Shown here in pieces: positions 40,608 to 51,804 of a stretch of 64,000 nucleotides of DNA (within the stretch, counting starts at the first letter, position 1; each line of letters begins with the position of its first letter). Both the position numbers and the translations under genes were made by a program. This stretch comes from Podospora comata (taxonomy: Eukaryota > Ascomycota > Sordariomycetes > Sordariales > Podosporaceae): the NCBI GenBank assembly GCA_017354895.1, contig CP071498.1, positions 2,356,001 to 2,420,000 of the forward strand, read 5' to 3'. Under the pieces are notes generated by a model, which was not told where the DNA came from, did no database searches, and worked only from the letters and a program-made list of their open reading frames with translations.

Positions 40608-42829
40608 ATGGCCAAATACGCCAACCCTCCCCAGGACCCCCCGCTGTTCACCGGCACCAAGGATTCCATCGTCGCCGACTCCAAGGCTCTCTGCGACAAC
40701 ACACGCTCCCTGCTCGACAAGCTCGTTGCTGAGATCAAGCCGAATGACGCTGCCACCTTCGAGTCCGTCCTCCGCCCCCAGATCGAAGACGAGAACCAGA
40801 GCTCGCTATCGGCCCGCATCCTTGGCTTCTACCAGTATGTCAGCGCCGATGCCGCCCTGCGCGATGCCAGCACCGAGGCCGAGAAGATTATGGACGAGTT
40901 CGGCATCGAGGTCAGCATGCGTGAGGACGTCTTCAAGCTTGTCGATGCCGTCTACAAGAACAGCGGGCTTGCTGAGAGCAAGGAACAGGACAAGGACCGT
41001 CTGATCACCGAAGAGCTGGCCAAGAGCACCGGTCTGGAGAGCGTTGAGAGCGCCAGACTGTTGGAGAAGGAACACAAGAGCTACATCAAGAATGGCCTCG
41101 GTCTTCCCGAGGGTGAGAAGAGGGACCGCTTCAAGGAGATCAAGAAGAAGCTTAGCCAAATCAGCATTGCCTTCCAGAAGAACCTCAATGAGGAGAATGG
41201 CGGCCTCTGGTTCACCCTAGAGGAGCTCGATGGTGTTCCGCAGGATGTCTTGGACGGCCTGGAGAAGGGCACCGGCGAGAACGAGGGCAAGCTACGTCTC
41301 TCCTTCAAGTACCCCGACCTCTTCCCCACCCTCAAGTTTGCCAAGAACCCCGAAACTCGCCGCAAGGTGTTCATCGCGAACGAAAACAAGTGCAACGACA
41401 ATGTTGAGCTGTTCCGTGAGGCTATTGAGCTTCGTGACGAGGCCGCTCGTCTGCTCGGTTACCCTGACCACGCCACCTTCCGCATTGAGGACAAGATGGC
41501 CAAGACGACCAAGACTGTTCTTGACTTCTTGAACGATCTCAAGGAGCGTCTCGGCCCCGGTGGTCTCAAGGAAATCGAACACCTCAAGGAGCTGAAGAAG
41601 AAGGACCACGAGGAGCGCGGTCTCCCGTACGATGGCAACTACTATCTCTGGGATCACCGTTACTACGACCGCCTGATGATTGAAAAGGAGTACAGCATTG
41701 ATGAGAATGCGATTGCTGAGTACTTCCCAATCACCTCCACCATCGAGGGCATGCTCAAGATCTTTGAGACCCTCTTTGGCCTCGTTTTCAACCAGTTGAC
41801 TCCCGAGGACCGCGCGCGTATCTCGCCTACCGGGAAGGCTGAGGATATCGCGTGGCATGAGGATGTTATCATCTTTAGCGTATGGGACGACAAGTCGGAG
41901 GGTGAAGGGTTCGTCGGGTACCTGTACCTGGATCTCCATCCCCGTCAAGGCAAGTATGGCCACGCCGCCAACTTCAACCTGCAACCTGGCTTCATCCAGG
42001 CCAACGGTTCAAGACGCTACCCCGCCACTGCCTTGGTATGCAACTTCTCCAAGCCCACCAAGGAGAAGCCTTCTCTCCTCAAGCACGACGAGGTTGTCAC
42101 CCTCTTCCACGAGCTGGGTCACGGTATCCATGACCTTGTCGGCCGCACTCAGTATGCTCGCTACCATGGCACTTCCACGGTTCGAGACTTTGTGGAAGCC
42201 CCCAGTCAGATGCTGGAGAACTGGTGCTGGACCCCCAGTCAGCTCAAGAGCCTGAGCAAACACTACAAGACGGGCGAGTCGATTCCCGACGATCTTATCG
42301 AGAAGCTCATCTCGACCAAGCACGTCAACGATGCTCTCTTCAACCTGAGGCAGCTGCACTTTGGCCTGTTCGACATGACGGTTCACACACCCAAGTCGCA
42401 CGAGGAGCTCAAGAAGCTGGACATCAGCAAACTGTACAATGACCTCCGGGCGGACATTTCCAAGATCAAGGGGCCTGAGGAGCAGGGTGAGGCCAGGTAA
42501 GTTGTTTTTTTATTGTCAAGGGCTCGAGTCAGTTTTCAATACTAACTGTTGTTTGTAGCAACTGGGGTAACGGCCAGGCGACGTTTGGGCACTTGATTGG
42601 GGGTTATGATGCGGGCTATTATGGTTATTTGAGCTCGCAGGTGTATTCGACTGACATGTTTTATACCAAGTTCAAGAAGGACCCGATGAACGGGGTGGAG
42701 GGGAGGAGGTACAGGCATACGGTGCTGGCGAAGGGGGGGTCCAGGGATGAGATGGTTTCGTTGGAGGAGTTTCTTGGGCGGAAGCCGAGTTCGGAGGCTT
42801 TTTACAAGGAGTTGGGGTTGGAGGGTTGA
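40608..42829 (+). CDS. M3 family oligopeptidase (saccharolysin / thimet oligopeptidase)
   Basis: Exon 1 40608-42496, intron 42497-42558, exon 2 42559-42829; 719 aa, the usual length for cytosolic saccharolysin (yeast Prd1 is 712). LFHELGHGIHDL holds the HExxH zinc site, with the distal Glu in FVEAPSQMLENWCW. The rest is the helical M3 fold. The enzyme cleaves peptides of about 6-17 residues, downstream of the proteasome. ATG 40608 (AACATGGCC) is a good context and the first in frame. The frame is open for over 400 bases upstream with a possible membrane anchor but no ATG. Exon 1 uses C-ending codons almost everywhere, while exon 2 switches sharply to G- and T-ending ones. Confidence 0.92.
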
Positions 42830-43677
42830 GGGGTGGCCGCTTTTCTTTTGAGGTTTGGGCTGGAGTACTTTGCTAGCTATCGTTATCAGGAACAATGTTG
42901 CCAGTGTATATCGTTCTCGAATGAAAAGAATTTTGGACTGGTAGATGAGGTGGCAGTTGTGCTGGGGTGAGGAGGCTGAAAAAAAGGCTTGTTTCGAGTT
43001 TGCCACTTCCGGTTGGGTCATCTGAACTTTGTACATTACGCCTCGGCCCGCTTTCTAGTGTCTCCGAAGGGAAGTCCCGTCCCTCCATGTTGGACTACAA
43101 ACGACTGCCGAGATCTTCTAGATGTTTGCAACTACCGCGAGTCATCACGTAGCAGTATTGGAGATACTTGCGCTTTCTCATTTCCGAAGTCCGGTTCTGG
43201 TTTGGAAGCTGCAGGTGAAGGATGAAAGGGGGAGAGGCTGGCTCACCGACAACGGCGGTGGGGGGAGGTGGGTTTGGGCTGGGGATCCTGACTTGGACGG
43301 ATTAGGAAGGTGAGGTATAGGATCAGCTCTTGAAGGGGCGGGTTGCCGGTGGAGGTGAGTCGTCGGTGACGGATTTGGCTGCCGGTTGAGTAATGGGGAG
43401 AGCTTCCCTTTGGCCGTCGGCAGTTGGAGGGGGTTGTTGTGCTGTGTGCTTTCCCGAGGTATCTGCTAGGTGGTGAGGCTGTTGGTCAGGTTGTTTGTGG
43501 GGGGGGATGGATGTGAGAGATGAGACTGGTTGTGTACGGAGTACAATTCAACAGGAAAGGACTCAACTGACCCGTTAGGAGGAGGAGAGGAAAAGGGGGT
43601 GACCAGGAGGTTTTGCAACATGGCACAGAAAACAATGTAGGGTGAGGGTGGGAAGTAAGAAAGTACTAAACAACGAA
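42830..43677. other. Intergenic region before the tRNA
   Basis: No CDS supported. G-rich, with a G-run at about 43499-43507. It contains no obvious second tRNA or 5S sequence. Confidence 0.5.
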
Positions 43678-43771
43678 GCCCGATTAGCTCAGCTGGTTAG
43701 AGCGTCGTACTAATACTGGAGACAGTATGTAGTCAATGCGAAGGTCAACAGTTCAATCCTGTTATTGGGCA
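43678..43771 (+). tRNA. tRNA-Ile(AAU) with 20-nt intron
   Basis: Clear cloverleaf. The acceptor stem GCCCGAT pairs with ATTGGGC (one G-U); D-arm GCTC/GAGC; anticodon stem TCGTA/TGCGA; loop C-T-A-A-T-A-A with anticodon AAT (read as IAU, Ile); T-arm AACAG/CTGTT around TTCAATC; discriminator A at 43771. A 20-nt intron (43716-43735) follows position 37, the standard nuclear pre-tRNA site. Mature length is 74 nt. The A box (TAGCTCAGCTGG) and B box (GTTCAATCC) of the internal Pol III promoter are present, and T-rich stretches follow within 12 bases as terminator. Confidence 0.9.
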
Positions 43772-44656
43772 TCTGTCTTTTCTTTTCCTATCTTCTTTTT
43801 CTTCTTTTTCTTATTGTCTATTTCTTTGCTCTCGTGGGTGTGACCTCCTGATGGTTTATGTATGGCTTGGTGGTTATGATGAATGGCTATGTGACTATTT
43901 AAATTTTGGTGTGTAGATTTAATCAAGATTAAAGCTAAAAAAGCAAAGAAAAAACCATACATACATAAACACAGTGTGAGTCAAGATGTAGATTCCAAAG
44001 GTCCTGGTTGAGCATGAAGGGTGTAAGTAAGACTTGAGCTTTGTTTAACCCAAAACGAAGTTGGGCTTGGATAAGCTTGGGTGAATAGTTTCCCTTATTT
44101 TCCAATGTGGGGAGTGGGCTGCTTTGTCAGAGGGAAGCTGGCATTTTTGGACAGGCAAATTCTATTAAATAGCGGAATGTGATATTTTGGGATATCGATT
44201 TCTTGGGGTAGATTTAGTAGTGTGGTGGTTGTGCGAGGCGCTGAAAGAACAATCAGAAATGGCTACAAAACAATCACAACCAAAGACATCAAAATTGACA
44301 CATATCAGGTATCATTACTCCCCTACATCTACTTTAAAAACTCGTTGGTATCCAGTCGCGCGCAACAAAAGCAACGCTTGATAACACAAAAGAAATACCC
44401 CCTTCCCACAAGAGAAGAAAAAGAAAAAGAAAAACGCCGCTTCCGACCCAAAGCCCAACACTAAGAAAAACGCCCACCATAAACCCCTCCAATGACCATG
44501 CCCATGCCCGATCCTTTTTGGCCATGAAGCCCTCATGAATACTCCAAAGAAGACATTACCAGTTATGAGTTATGAAGGAAATGTTTAATGTTGTAAAAGG
44601 AAAATGCCAAAAACTCCAAATGGATTTCCCCCCCAAACACCGTTGATATGCTCAGC
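43772..44656. other. AT-rich spacer after the tRNA
   Basis: T-rich just after the tRNA (Pol III termination) and then AT-rich relative to the flanks. A-rich AAGAAAAAGAAAAAG at about 44416-44432. No gene supported. Confidence 0.5.
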
Positions 44657-46084
44657 TCAGGTGAGTGGAGCGCAGCCGAAAGAAGTACCAACGGCACCCG
44701 TCTCGTAGCGGATTGTGATATCCTTGACAGCCGAGTAGGTGCCGAGCCCGAGAATGACCATGCCCACAATGAAAGCCACCACATTGAGCGCACCCAGCAT
44801 GATGTTCCATGGCGTCCACTTGCCCTCCTTGATGAACATGAACCACATGATGGCCGGGAAGTAGAATGTGAAGCCAGACAGGAAGATGGCAGCGCAGATG
44901 GCCAACAGGGGCGAGAAGAAGGGAATGGCCTCGGCAACGACAAAGGCGACGATTGTGATGGCGGCATCGACACCAATCCAGGTGATCCAGCCCATGGGGG
45001 TGTTGACGTAGCGGATAACCGAGTCCTTGAACCACTTGCCATGGATGTACCGGGCGCAGACAACGGTGTTGATGCTGCCAGAGATGTAGATGACGGGCAG
45101 GGCGACACCAAAGGCAACCTTGGACATGGTGGGGCCAGCAGAGAGGAGAGCAGGGGCCTGGACATCGTGACCAACAAAGGCGAACACGAGGGCGCCGGTG
45201 ATGGTGTAGAGGAAGATCTCGAAGATGCCGAGAGAGAAGATGGCGCGGGGATAGTCGGCTGGAGTGTGCATCTCGTCCATGAAGCTGAACTGGCAAAGCG
45301 AGTAGCTGTATGCGAACACAATGTTGGTGACCGCAATGAAGCCCTCGTGCAGCGTCAAGCCCTCCTTGGGGTAGGCAGACCAGCTGACAGCAGCCAGACC
45401 GCCGTCAGCGTTGGCCGACTGGATGCCGGTCGCGATGATAGTGATACCGATGGCACCAATGATGGAGACGAAATCGACGTATCCGAGAATGGCCATTTCG
45501 GAGAAGGTGGGCGGGATGGCTAGGAGGAACAGGAGAATGCCCGAGACGACGGCAAAGACGACAGTGCAGGCGCCATTGTTGGTCAGGTTGCCAAACATGA
45601 TAGCTCCCGTCAAAACGTGGGAGGCGGTGGTGAAGGTGAGCTGCAGGACGAACATGAACGTCATGATAATGTACCCCCACTTGCCAAACATCATTCTGCC
45701 GGCGTCGGTGTAGTGGGCGATGTGGGGGTACTTGACCTTGACCTGACCGACGACATAACTGCAGTACATGGCCAAAAGACCCATGCTGACAGAAATGATG
45801 ACGCCGAGAATCATGCCCAGTGATGCGAAGGCGGCCGGAAGACTGAGACTGCCCAGGGCGACGGCAGTCACGATGAGCACAACCGTCAGGCGTTTCCATC
45901 CAAGCTGGTGGAAAGCGGCCTCACCCTCTGCCAGCTTCTGTCTCTCAAAGTCGTAGTCGGCGGCGCCCCTGTTGGCGCGGACGTCACCCTCCATAGAAGA
46001 GGCATGGCCGGAGCCGGTTCTCTCGATACCGGCCTTCTCCTTCTCGGTAAGGCTCACGCCCGTGCTTGGAGTGATTTCCGCCAT
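44657..46084 (-). CDS. Neutral amino-acid permease, MTR-like (AAAP family)
   Basis: Intronless, 475 aa, ATG at 46084. A hydrophilic N-terminal tail of about 70 residues precedes eleven hydrophobic segments. The first, FHQLGWKRLTVVLIV...LSLPAAFASLG, holds the conserved G-SLP motif of amino acid/auxin permeases; later blocks include FSFMDEMHTP and SGSINTVVCARYIHGKW. Length and sequence fit the Neurospora MTR neutral/aromatic amino-acid permease group, which brings amino acids in with protons. Other fungal AAAP paralogues cannot be excluded. Codons are uniformly C-ending, as in well-expressed genes, with no intragenic skew switch. It shares a 2.3-kb divergent upstream region with BIR1. Confidence 0.82.
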   Translation of the reverse strand: MAEITPSTGVSLTEKEKAGIERTGSGHASSMEGDVRANRGAADYDFERQKLAEGEAAFHQLGWKRLTVVLIVTAVALGSLSLPAAFASLGMILGVIISVSMGLLAMYCSYVVGQVKVKYPHIAHYTDAGRMMFGKWGYIIMTFMFVLQLTFTTASHVLTGAIMFGNLTNNGACTVVFAVVSGILLFLLAIPPTFSEMAILGYVDFVSIIGAIGITIIATGIQSANADGGLAAVSWSAYPKEGLTLHEGFIAVTNIVFAYSYSLCQFSFMDEMHTPADYPRAIFSLGIFEIFLYTITGALVFAFVGHDVQAPALLSAGPTMSKVAFGVALPVIYISGSINTVVCARYIHGKWFKDSVIRYVNTPMGWITWIGVDAAITIVAFVVAEAIPFFSPLLAICAAIFLSGFTFYFPAIMWFMFIKEGKWTPWNIMLGALNVVAFIVGMVILGLGTYSAVKDITIRYETGAVGTSFGCAPLT

Positions 46085-48352
46085 GTTGAAAAAGCCTGTC
46101 GTCCCAACACTAGGTAAACGACCGGCCTGCTGAAGCTGTTGAAACTCGACAGGAGCGTGGCGTGATGGGCCGGGGTAGTGCCAGGTAGGGCGATGTGGGG
46201 ATGGCGAAGTGGCGGACGGATGGGTGAAGAGTGAAGAGAGAAGAACCGAAGTCCGTGGGGAGATGGACTTTATGAACGAGTGTTGCAGGTCAAAAATTGT
46301 TGAACAGAAAAATGACCAGGACAAGCACCATTGACACAAAGCCAGTTCCCAAAATGTGTTCCGGATTGGATGGAGAGCCGAACTGCTGGGGAAGCAGGGA
46401 AAAGAGAGAAACTTTAAAAGAAAGCGTCAAACCTCAGTTCCAAGCTCGAGTCAGGCAACGGCAAGCACATCCCTACCATACCGTTCATGCTCCGGCCGAT
46501 CTCGGTGAACGAATTGAGGCGCGGGAACACCGGCAGGGACGTCCCATCGCCACCGAGGAGGATACCCCGATGGTTACCCCGATGGCTGTTGCTGGCTGGC
46601 CAGTATCATCAGATGAGCAGCTGTTCACCCAACGGCCCCGCAAAGAGCTCTTCCCAGATTTCGTGAGTAACCAACACCGGTCCAAAACACTAGCTTCCAT
46701 TACCCAATGCTGCAGGGTCTCAAGGGCTTCGGGCTATCCTCACACGGTGTGCTGTCAAGGCCAGGACCCCTCTGCAAGCCCTAGGCTGTCCTTGCTCCTG
46801 CATGTCGCAGACGGAGTTCATGGCCGGCCGGTCCACCCTCCCCGCATGAAGCATCTCTCCCACAGGTTCTAGAAGATGAGAAGCGGCAAACGGCGTATCT
46901 GAGAAGCCCTGTGTTCATGTGGAGGCTCGAGGATGTGTTGATTGTGGGGGCGCGGTAGCGGACATTCCAATGTGTGTGCCGGTAGACGAATTGCCGTATC
47001 ACTGGGAAAACACCATAGGGCAAAAACGGTTCATCTCGACAAGCCAGGAACCAGCAATGAGCCAACTGCCAGTAGCGCCGGTACTTTGGTAGCTGGTGTG
47101 GTGACGACACTGTGGGGACCCCTCAAACGCAGAAAAGGCGCCGTCTCGCCAGCCTCACGCCGATGTCCGCGGCAAAGCTTATTTTCCTCCTGATGCCCAA
47201 TGCCAATGGCTGCGCTTGCACCGAGGAGGCACGGAGGTAGCACCCTGAAAAAGCTTGGTTCAACTGCGCTGTTCCGGACTGTCTGCGCCGTCTCCAGAGA
47301 TCGTTGGAAGAGCCCGAGGTGTTAGATAGACCGGGATTCGCATTCTCGGGATCCTCGATAATTCCATCTCCAGCTCAGGCGGTGAAAATTGAGATGGTCG
47401 GCAACGTGCGAGATCGGTGTTGTCTCTCCGGGATCCCATCTCTCGTTCGCTGGGGGAGGCGGTGCAAACCCCAGAATGCAACTGCCAGTCCCCACCAGCC
47501 GCTGATGGGCGAGGCTTTTGTTGATGACCAATGCCAAACTTGTGAAGAAAACACTTAGTCACGGTTTGCTTGGGACCTGTCGTATATGTTTAATGTGGCC
47601 GCCTTGGTCTCTTGGAGTCTCTTGGAGTCTCTTGGGCACAGCAGGCCCAGATCTTTCGGGTGATCGTCTCGGGAGTCCACATTTTGTATTGCCTTCTCAA
47701 CATGTCTCTGAGTCATCAAGTAGACCGGCACTTGAGAGGTCTGTTGTGAAGCTGAGAAAGAACGGCAGAGCGGATCATTGTTGAAGGTGGAAGAAGCCAA
47801 GAAGTTGGTTTTTGGCTTCAGAAGCCGTGGAAGCATCCAATATTGACTTCATGCAAGATGCCAGGAAGTGTGCGCTTGGCACACATGCCCGAATCAAGTG
47901 AAGTCTGGGCATTGAAAAGATCACAACCCTAACCCTTCACTGGAATCCTGTGGCGCTATCTGTGGCTGAAGCGAAGCAAGGTGTGGCGCACATGAGGCTT
48001 GGCCTCCACATTGAAAGTAAACAAACGGAGCGTGTTCTAGCCAATCAACGACGTCTGGCATTTTATTGACTGCGGCTTCCCTGCTCCCCCTCCAAATGTC
48101 AATGGATCCCACAGTTTGACTTTTGACACCATCACCAAACACGCGACTTGGGCCGACGATCCAAGCCTTCCTCGATTGGCCCGTGATTGATTATTATCTG
48201 ATATCGCCAGACGACAATGTCCGTATGTTATTGTTGAGGAGAAACGAACCCAACCCATATTCCAGTTAGCGGTAGCGGTAGCCGACTCGATCGCGTCTTA
48301 ACTCGCGACAAACCCTCGAAACTCGACGCTCTGAGCAAACAACCACACAAAA
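46085..48352. promoter_or_regulatory. Long divergent intergenic region MTR-like / BIR1
   Basis: 2.27 kb without a supported CDS. It holds an 11-bp repeat TCTCTTGGAGT in tandem at about 47610-47637. The open frame at 46297-46872 has no domain and conflicts with frames on the other strand. The size suggests a long regulated 5' region for the permease gene, or an unseen non-coding RNA. Confidence 0.45.
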
Positions 48353-51078
48353 ATGTCTATGATGGACTCGGAGGACGTGTTCTTCTGCCTTGAGAACCGG
48401 CTGGCATCGTTCCAAGCAACACAACCTGCCTCCAAAGGCAGAGCCTCCAATGCAAACTCTCGCGGTCCAAAACAGCTGCAATGGCCACACAAAACCCTCT
48501 CCCCTGTCGCGGTAAGCTTCCTAGCTGATTTCCCTCGGGGTTTCAAGACTGACTTTTGCTGTGATAGTTTGCAAAAGCCGGATTCTTCTTCGAGCCATAC
48601 CCGCAAAGCCCCGACAATGTTGTGTGCTTTTTGTGCGACAAGTCACTCGACGGGTGGGAAGAGCATGATAATCCTCTGGAGGAACACCTGAAGCACTCGC
48701 CAACGTGCGGGTGGGCCATCATGGCAGCCATCGAGGCCGGCATGGGCAACTATGGGAAGGTACACCCTCTCGACCCGTTCATGGTCGAGGCCCGCAAAGC
48801 AACGTTTGCCGGCAGGTGGCCCTACGAGACCAAAAAGGGCTTCAAGTGCAAGACTAAAAAGGTAGGAACGACGAACCCTTGCCCGTTGGCCCAAGACTGA
48901 CTCGCCGGAACATAGCTTGTCGAGGCCGGCTGGAAGTACACACCATCGCGGGAGGCGGAGGACATGGCCACGTGCGCCTACTGCCAACTCGCCCTCGAGG
49001 GATGGGAGTCAGACGACAACCCGTGGGACGAACACTACAACCGTGCGCCCGAATGCCCATTCTTCACTCTCATCAGCTCGCAACCGGCACCAAAGAAGTC
49101 GGGGAGAGCCAAGACAGCTAGACCCTCCAAGGCCTCGCGGCTCTCGGTGCAGTCCATTGCTACCATCGCCACTGGTGCCTCCGACTTGACCTCTGTTGGA
49201 GACCTCACCCTCGACCAAGACGACAGTGTTATGACAACTGCGTCCACCATGACCCAAGGTGCCAAGAAGACGACAAAGGGACGCAAGGCGACTACTGCAA
49301 AGGGCCGGAAGACCAAAGCAAAGAAGGAAGAGGTCGTCGAGATACACGAAGACGAACCGCAAGTAGAAGCACCTCCACCAAAGCCCGCCAGAGGACGTAA
49401 GCGTTCTAGCGACACAATGGAGGAACCTTCCATGATCAACGCCGAGGCTTCAGCTCCCAAGAAACGGGCTACACGCACCAAGAAGAACGCTGCCGTAGAG
49501 CCGCCCGCAGCGCCACAAGACATTGATATGGTCGATGTCATTGAGCAGCCACCACCCCCTGCCAAGAAGAAGGGCCGGGGGCCCACCACAAAGTCCCGCA
49601 AGGTCTCGCAAGCCTCGGTCCAGTCGGAGCCATTGGATGTGCTAGATGACGATGAGATTGAGCGCCAATTAGAAGCCGATCTCGACCGGTACGAAGAGCC
49701 AGCTCTCGAAGAACCAGTCGTCGAAGAACCAATCATCGAAGAGCCGGTTGTCGAAGAGCCAGCTGCTGCAGAGCCGGTTGTCGCAGAACTCGAGGTGGAA
49801 GCGCCACGGCCAAAGACAAAAGGAAGGCCCAAGAAATCTACCACTGCACGCAAGACAAGTCAGGTGGCGGAGGAAGAGAGCAGGATACACCCCATGTTCG
49901 ACGCAACACCTGCGGAACCTGACGAGGCCGAGATCGATGCTGAATACAAGGCTCTTCTCGCCGAGGTTGATCCAGAACCAGAGGAGCCAGAGGAGCAAGA
50001 GATCATGGTCCCGAAGAAGGGACGGAAGGTAGGGACTCGGAAAACATCAAAGACGAAGAAGCCTAAGGAGCCTGTGGCCGAGCCAGAACTTGTGGATGAG
50101 ATCGTAGAAGCTCCTGCGCCATCAGTCGGTGATGTCCAGTACCCAACCCTTAAGATGGAGGATGCCGTTCCAGAACCTGAGGCCAAGTCAGAGCCTCAAC
50201 CAGAAGAAGTTGATCCGGATGCCAGCAGCGGTACTGTTGTAACCCAGCCTGTGAAGAGGGGTCGCGGTCGTCCCTCGAAGAAGTCTTTGGCTGAACGGGC
50301 ATCTCTCGAGGCACGGGCGTCTCTGGAGGTCCGGGCATCACTCGACGCACGAGCGTCCGTCGAGGACGTCGAACCGGCACCAGGCCCACGACGATCATCT
50401 GCCAGAATAGTCAAAGCTCGCGAGTCTGTTTTAGCGAAGGCGACGACGCCAGAACCGGTCCAGGTTGAGAAGAAGCCTGCCAAACCTCCAACACCACCAC
50501 CCGCCCCAGTTGTCGAAGCTGCGCCTGTCCCACCGACCCCGATGAGAACCAACAAGTCTCTTCCGCCACCTCCTCCTTCATCTGCCAGCCAGCACCCATC
50601 AACGCCGAGAACACAACCCAGCCGACGGGCGAAACAAGCAACCATGTCCCCTTCGCCGTCGCCGCAATCCTCGGATGCAGAAAACACACGGCGATCGCTG
50701 ACCAAGACAACAGCTGTTAGCGTCGTCTCCAACAGAGATGCGCTAGCACCAGTTGTTGGCACCCCGAGTCGGAGTTCCCCGTCGAAACGAGCTACGCTGG
50801 GCGGACTTCAGAGTGCCACGCCCTGGCAGCCGACAGATCTCGAGATGGTATTTTCACCATCGAACAATCCAAACAAGGAGAATGGTGTCTCCAGGTTGCT
50901 GAGCAAGGGCAAGGACTTGACCAGCCCGGAGAAGGGCATGACGGTGGAGGAGTGGATTTACCACAATGCTGAGCTGGCAGAGCAGATGCTCAAGATGGAG
51001 TGTGAAAATATGGTCTCGGCCTTTGAGAGGGAGGGTACGAGGGCGATGAGGGTGTTGGAGGGGCTGATTGTTGAGTAG
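48353..51078 (+). CDS. BIR1: BIR-domain protein Bir1 (survivin-like)
   Basis: Exons 48353-48511, 48568-48861, 48916-51078; 871 aa. Two BIR repeats occupy residues about 10-220. Repeat 1 has CFLC...H...SPTCGW, repeat 2 has CAYC...H...APECPF, each with the C-x2-C-x16-H-x6-C zinc set. A long disordered middle is rich in Lys/Pro/Glu, including EEP(V/I)(V/I)EEP repeats near 240 and ASLE/D-A/V-R repeats near 440. The last 60 residues (MTVEEWIYHNAELAEQML) form the coiled coil expected to pair with INCENP and borealin. Bir1 targets the Aurora B chromosomal passenger complex to centromeres. Fungal Bir1 proteins are similarly long. The splices are fixed by the BIR motifs. Confidence 0.9.
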
Positions 51079-51804
51079 ATCAAGGTTGTGTGGGTTAGCG
51101 AGGGTTCAGGGTGCATGGAGTATTGCCGGCACAGTAATAAGGCGTTGTTTGGGTTTAGGGTGGTTTTGCGCTTAGGGTTGTTTAACTGCTCAATCAAGGG
51201 TTATTGTGTTGTATGCCTCAGACTTTACCTCATCAACACGAAGAACTCATCAAAAGAGGGCGTATTGGAAGCTGCTGAATGTTTGTCAGCCAGAAGTTAT
51301 TGGACGCCACTCAGGATCAAGCTGCGGCTTTTCTCCCTGGACTTCACCACACCTTGGTGTGTAACCCCCCGCATGCTAGACGAATACGCTCGGTACGCTC
51401 TTGTGGTTGGAGCCATATGATTGGAGGGTCGACGGAGATCAACATGAGCATGCATGAGCATTGGATATGTGCACGGCGCATGCACTCGCACCAACTACGA
51501 AACATCAAGTGAGAGAGCTGCGCGAATGATTACAGGTGGGAGTCGGGCTTGACAATCACTTTGATCATACATGGCAAGCCCTCCCCACTCGGGGATAGTT
51601 GAGCAGTGAAATGCACCTAATGTATGGCTCACGCCCTTCCACACGAGTTAAGGTATTCATCCATGTTATATTGTTATATCTACCACTGGGTCCCTCGCCC
51701 ATGACCACTCCGTTGTCAATCTTTTTTGGCCGCCCCATCTTACTCTCTCTCCTTGCAAATCCCTTGAAGAAACAAACCACCACCCACCATCAATCACCAC
51801 CATC
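51079..51804. other. Spacer BIR1 - P450
   Basis: No gene supported; AT content rises modestly. GCATGAGCATG words at about 51446-51460. The last 100 bases are the P450 leader. Confidence 0.5.

Noticed and set aside
46297-46872. 191-codon + strand open frame upstream of the MTR-like gene
   Set aside because: No domain, begins inside the likely 5' UTR of the opposite gene, and no consistent codon bias.
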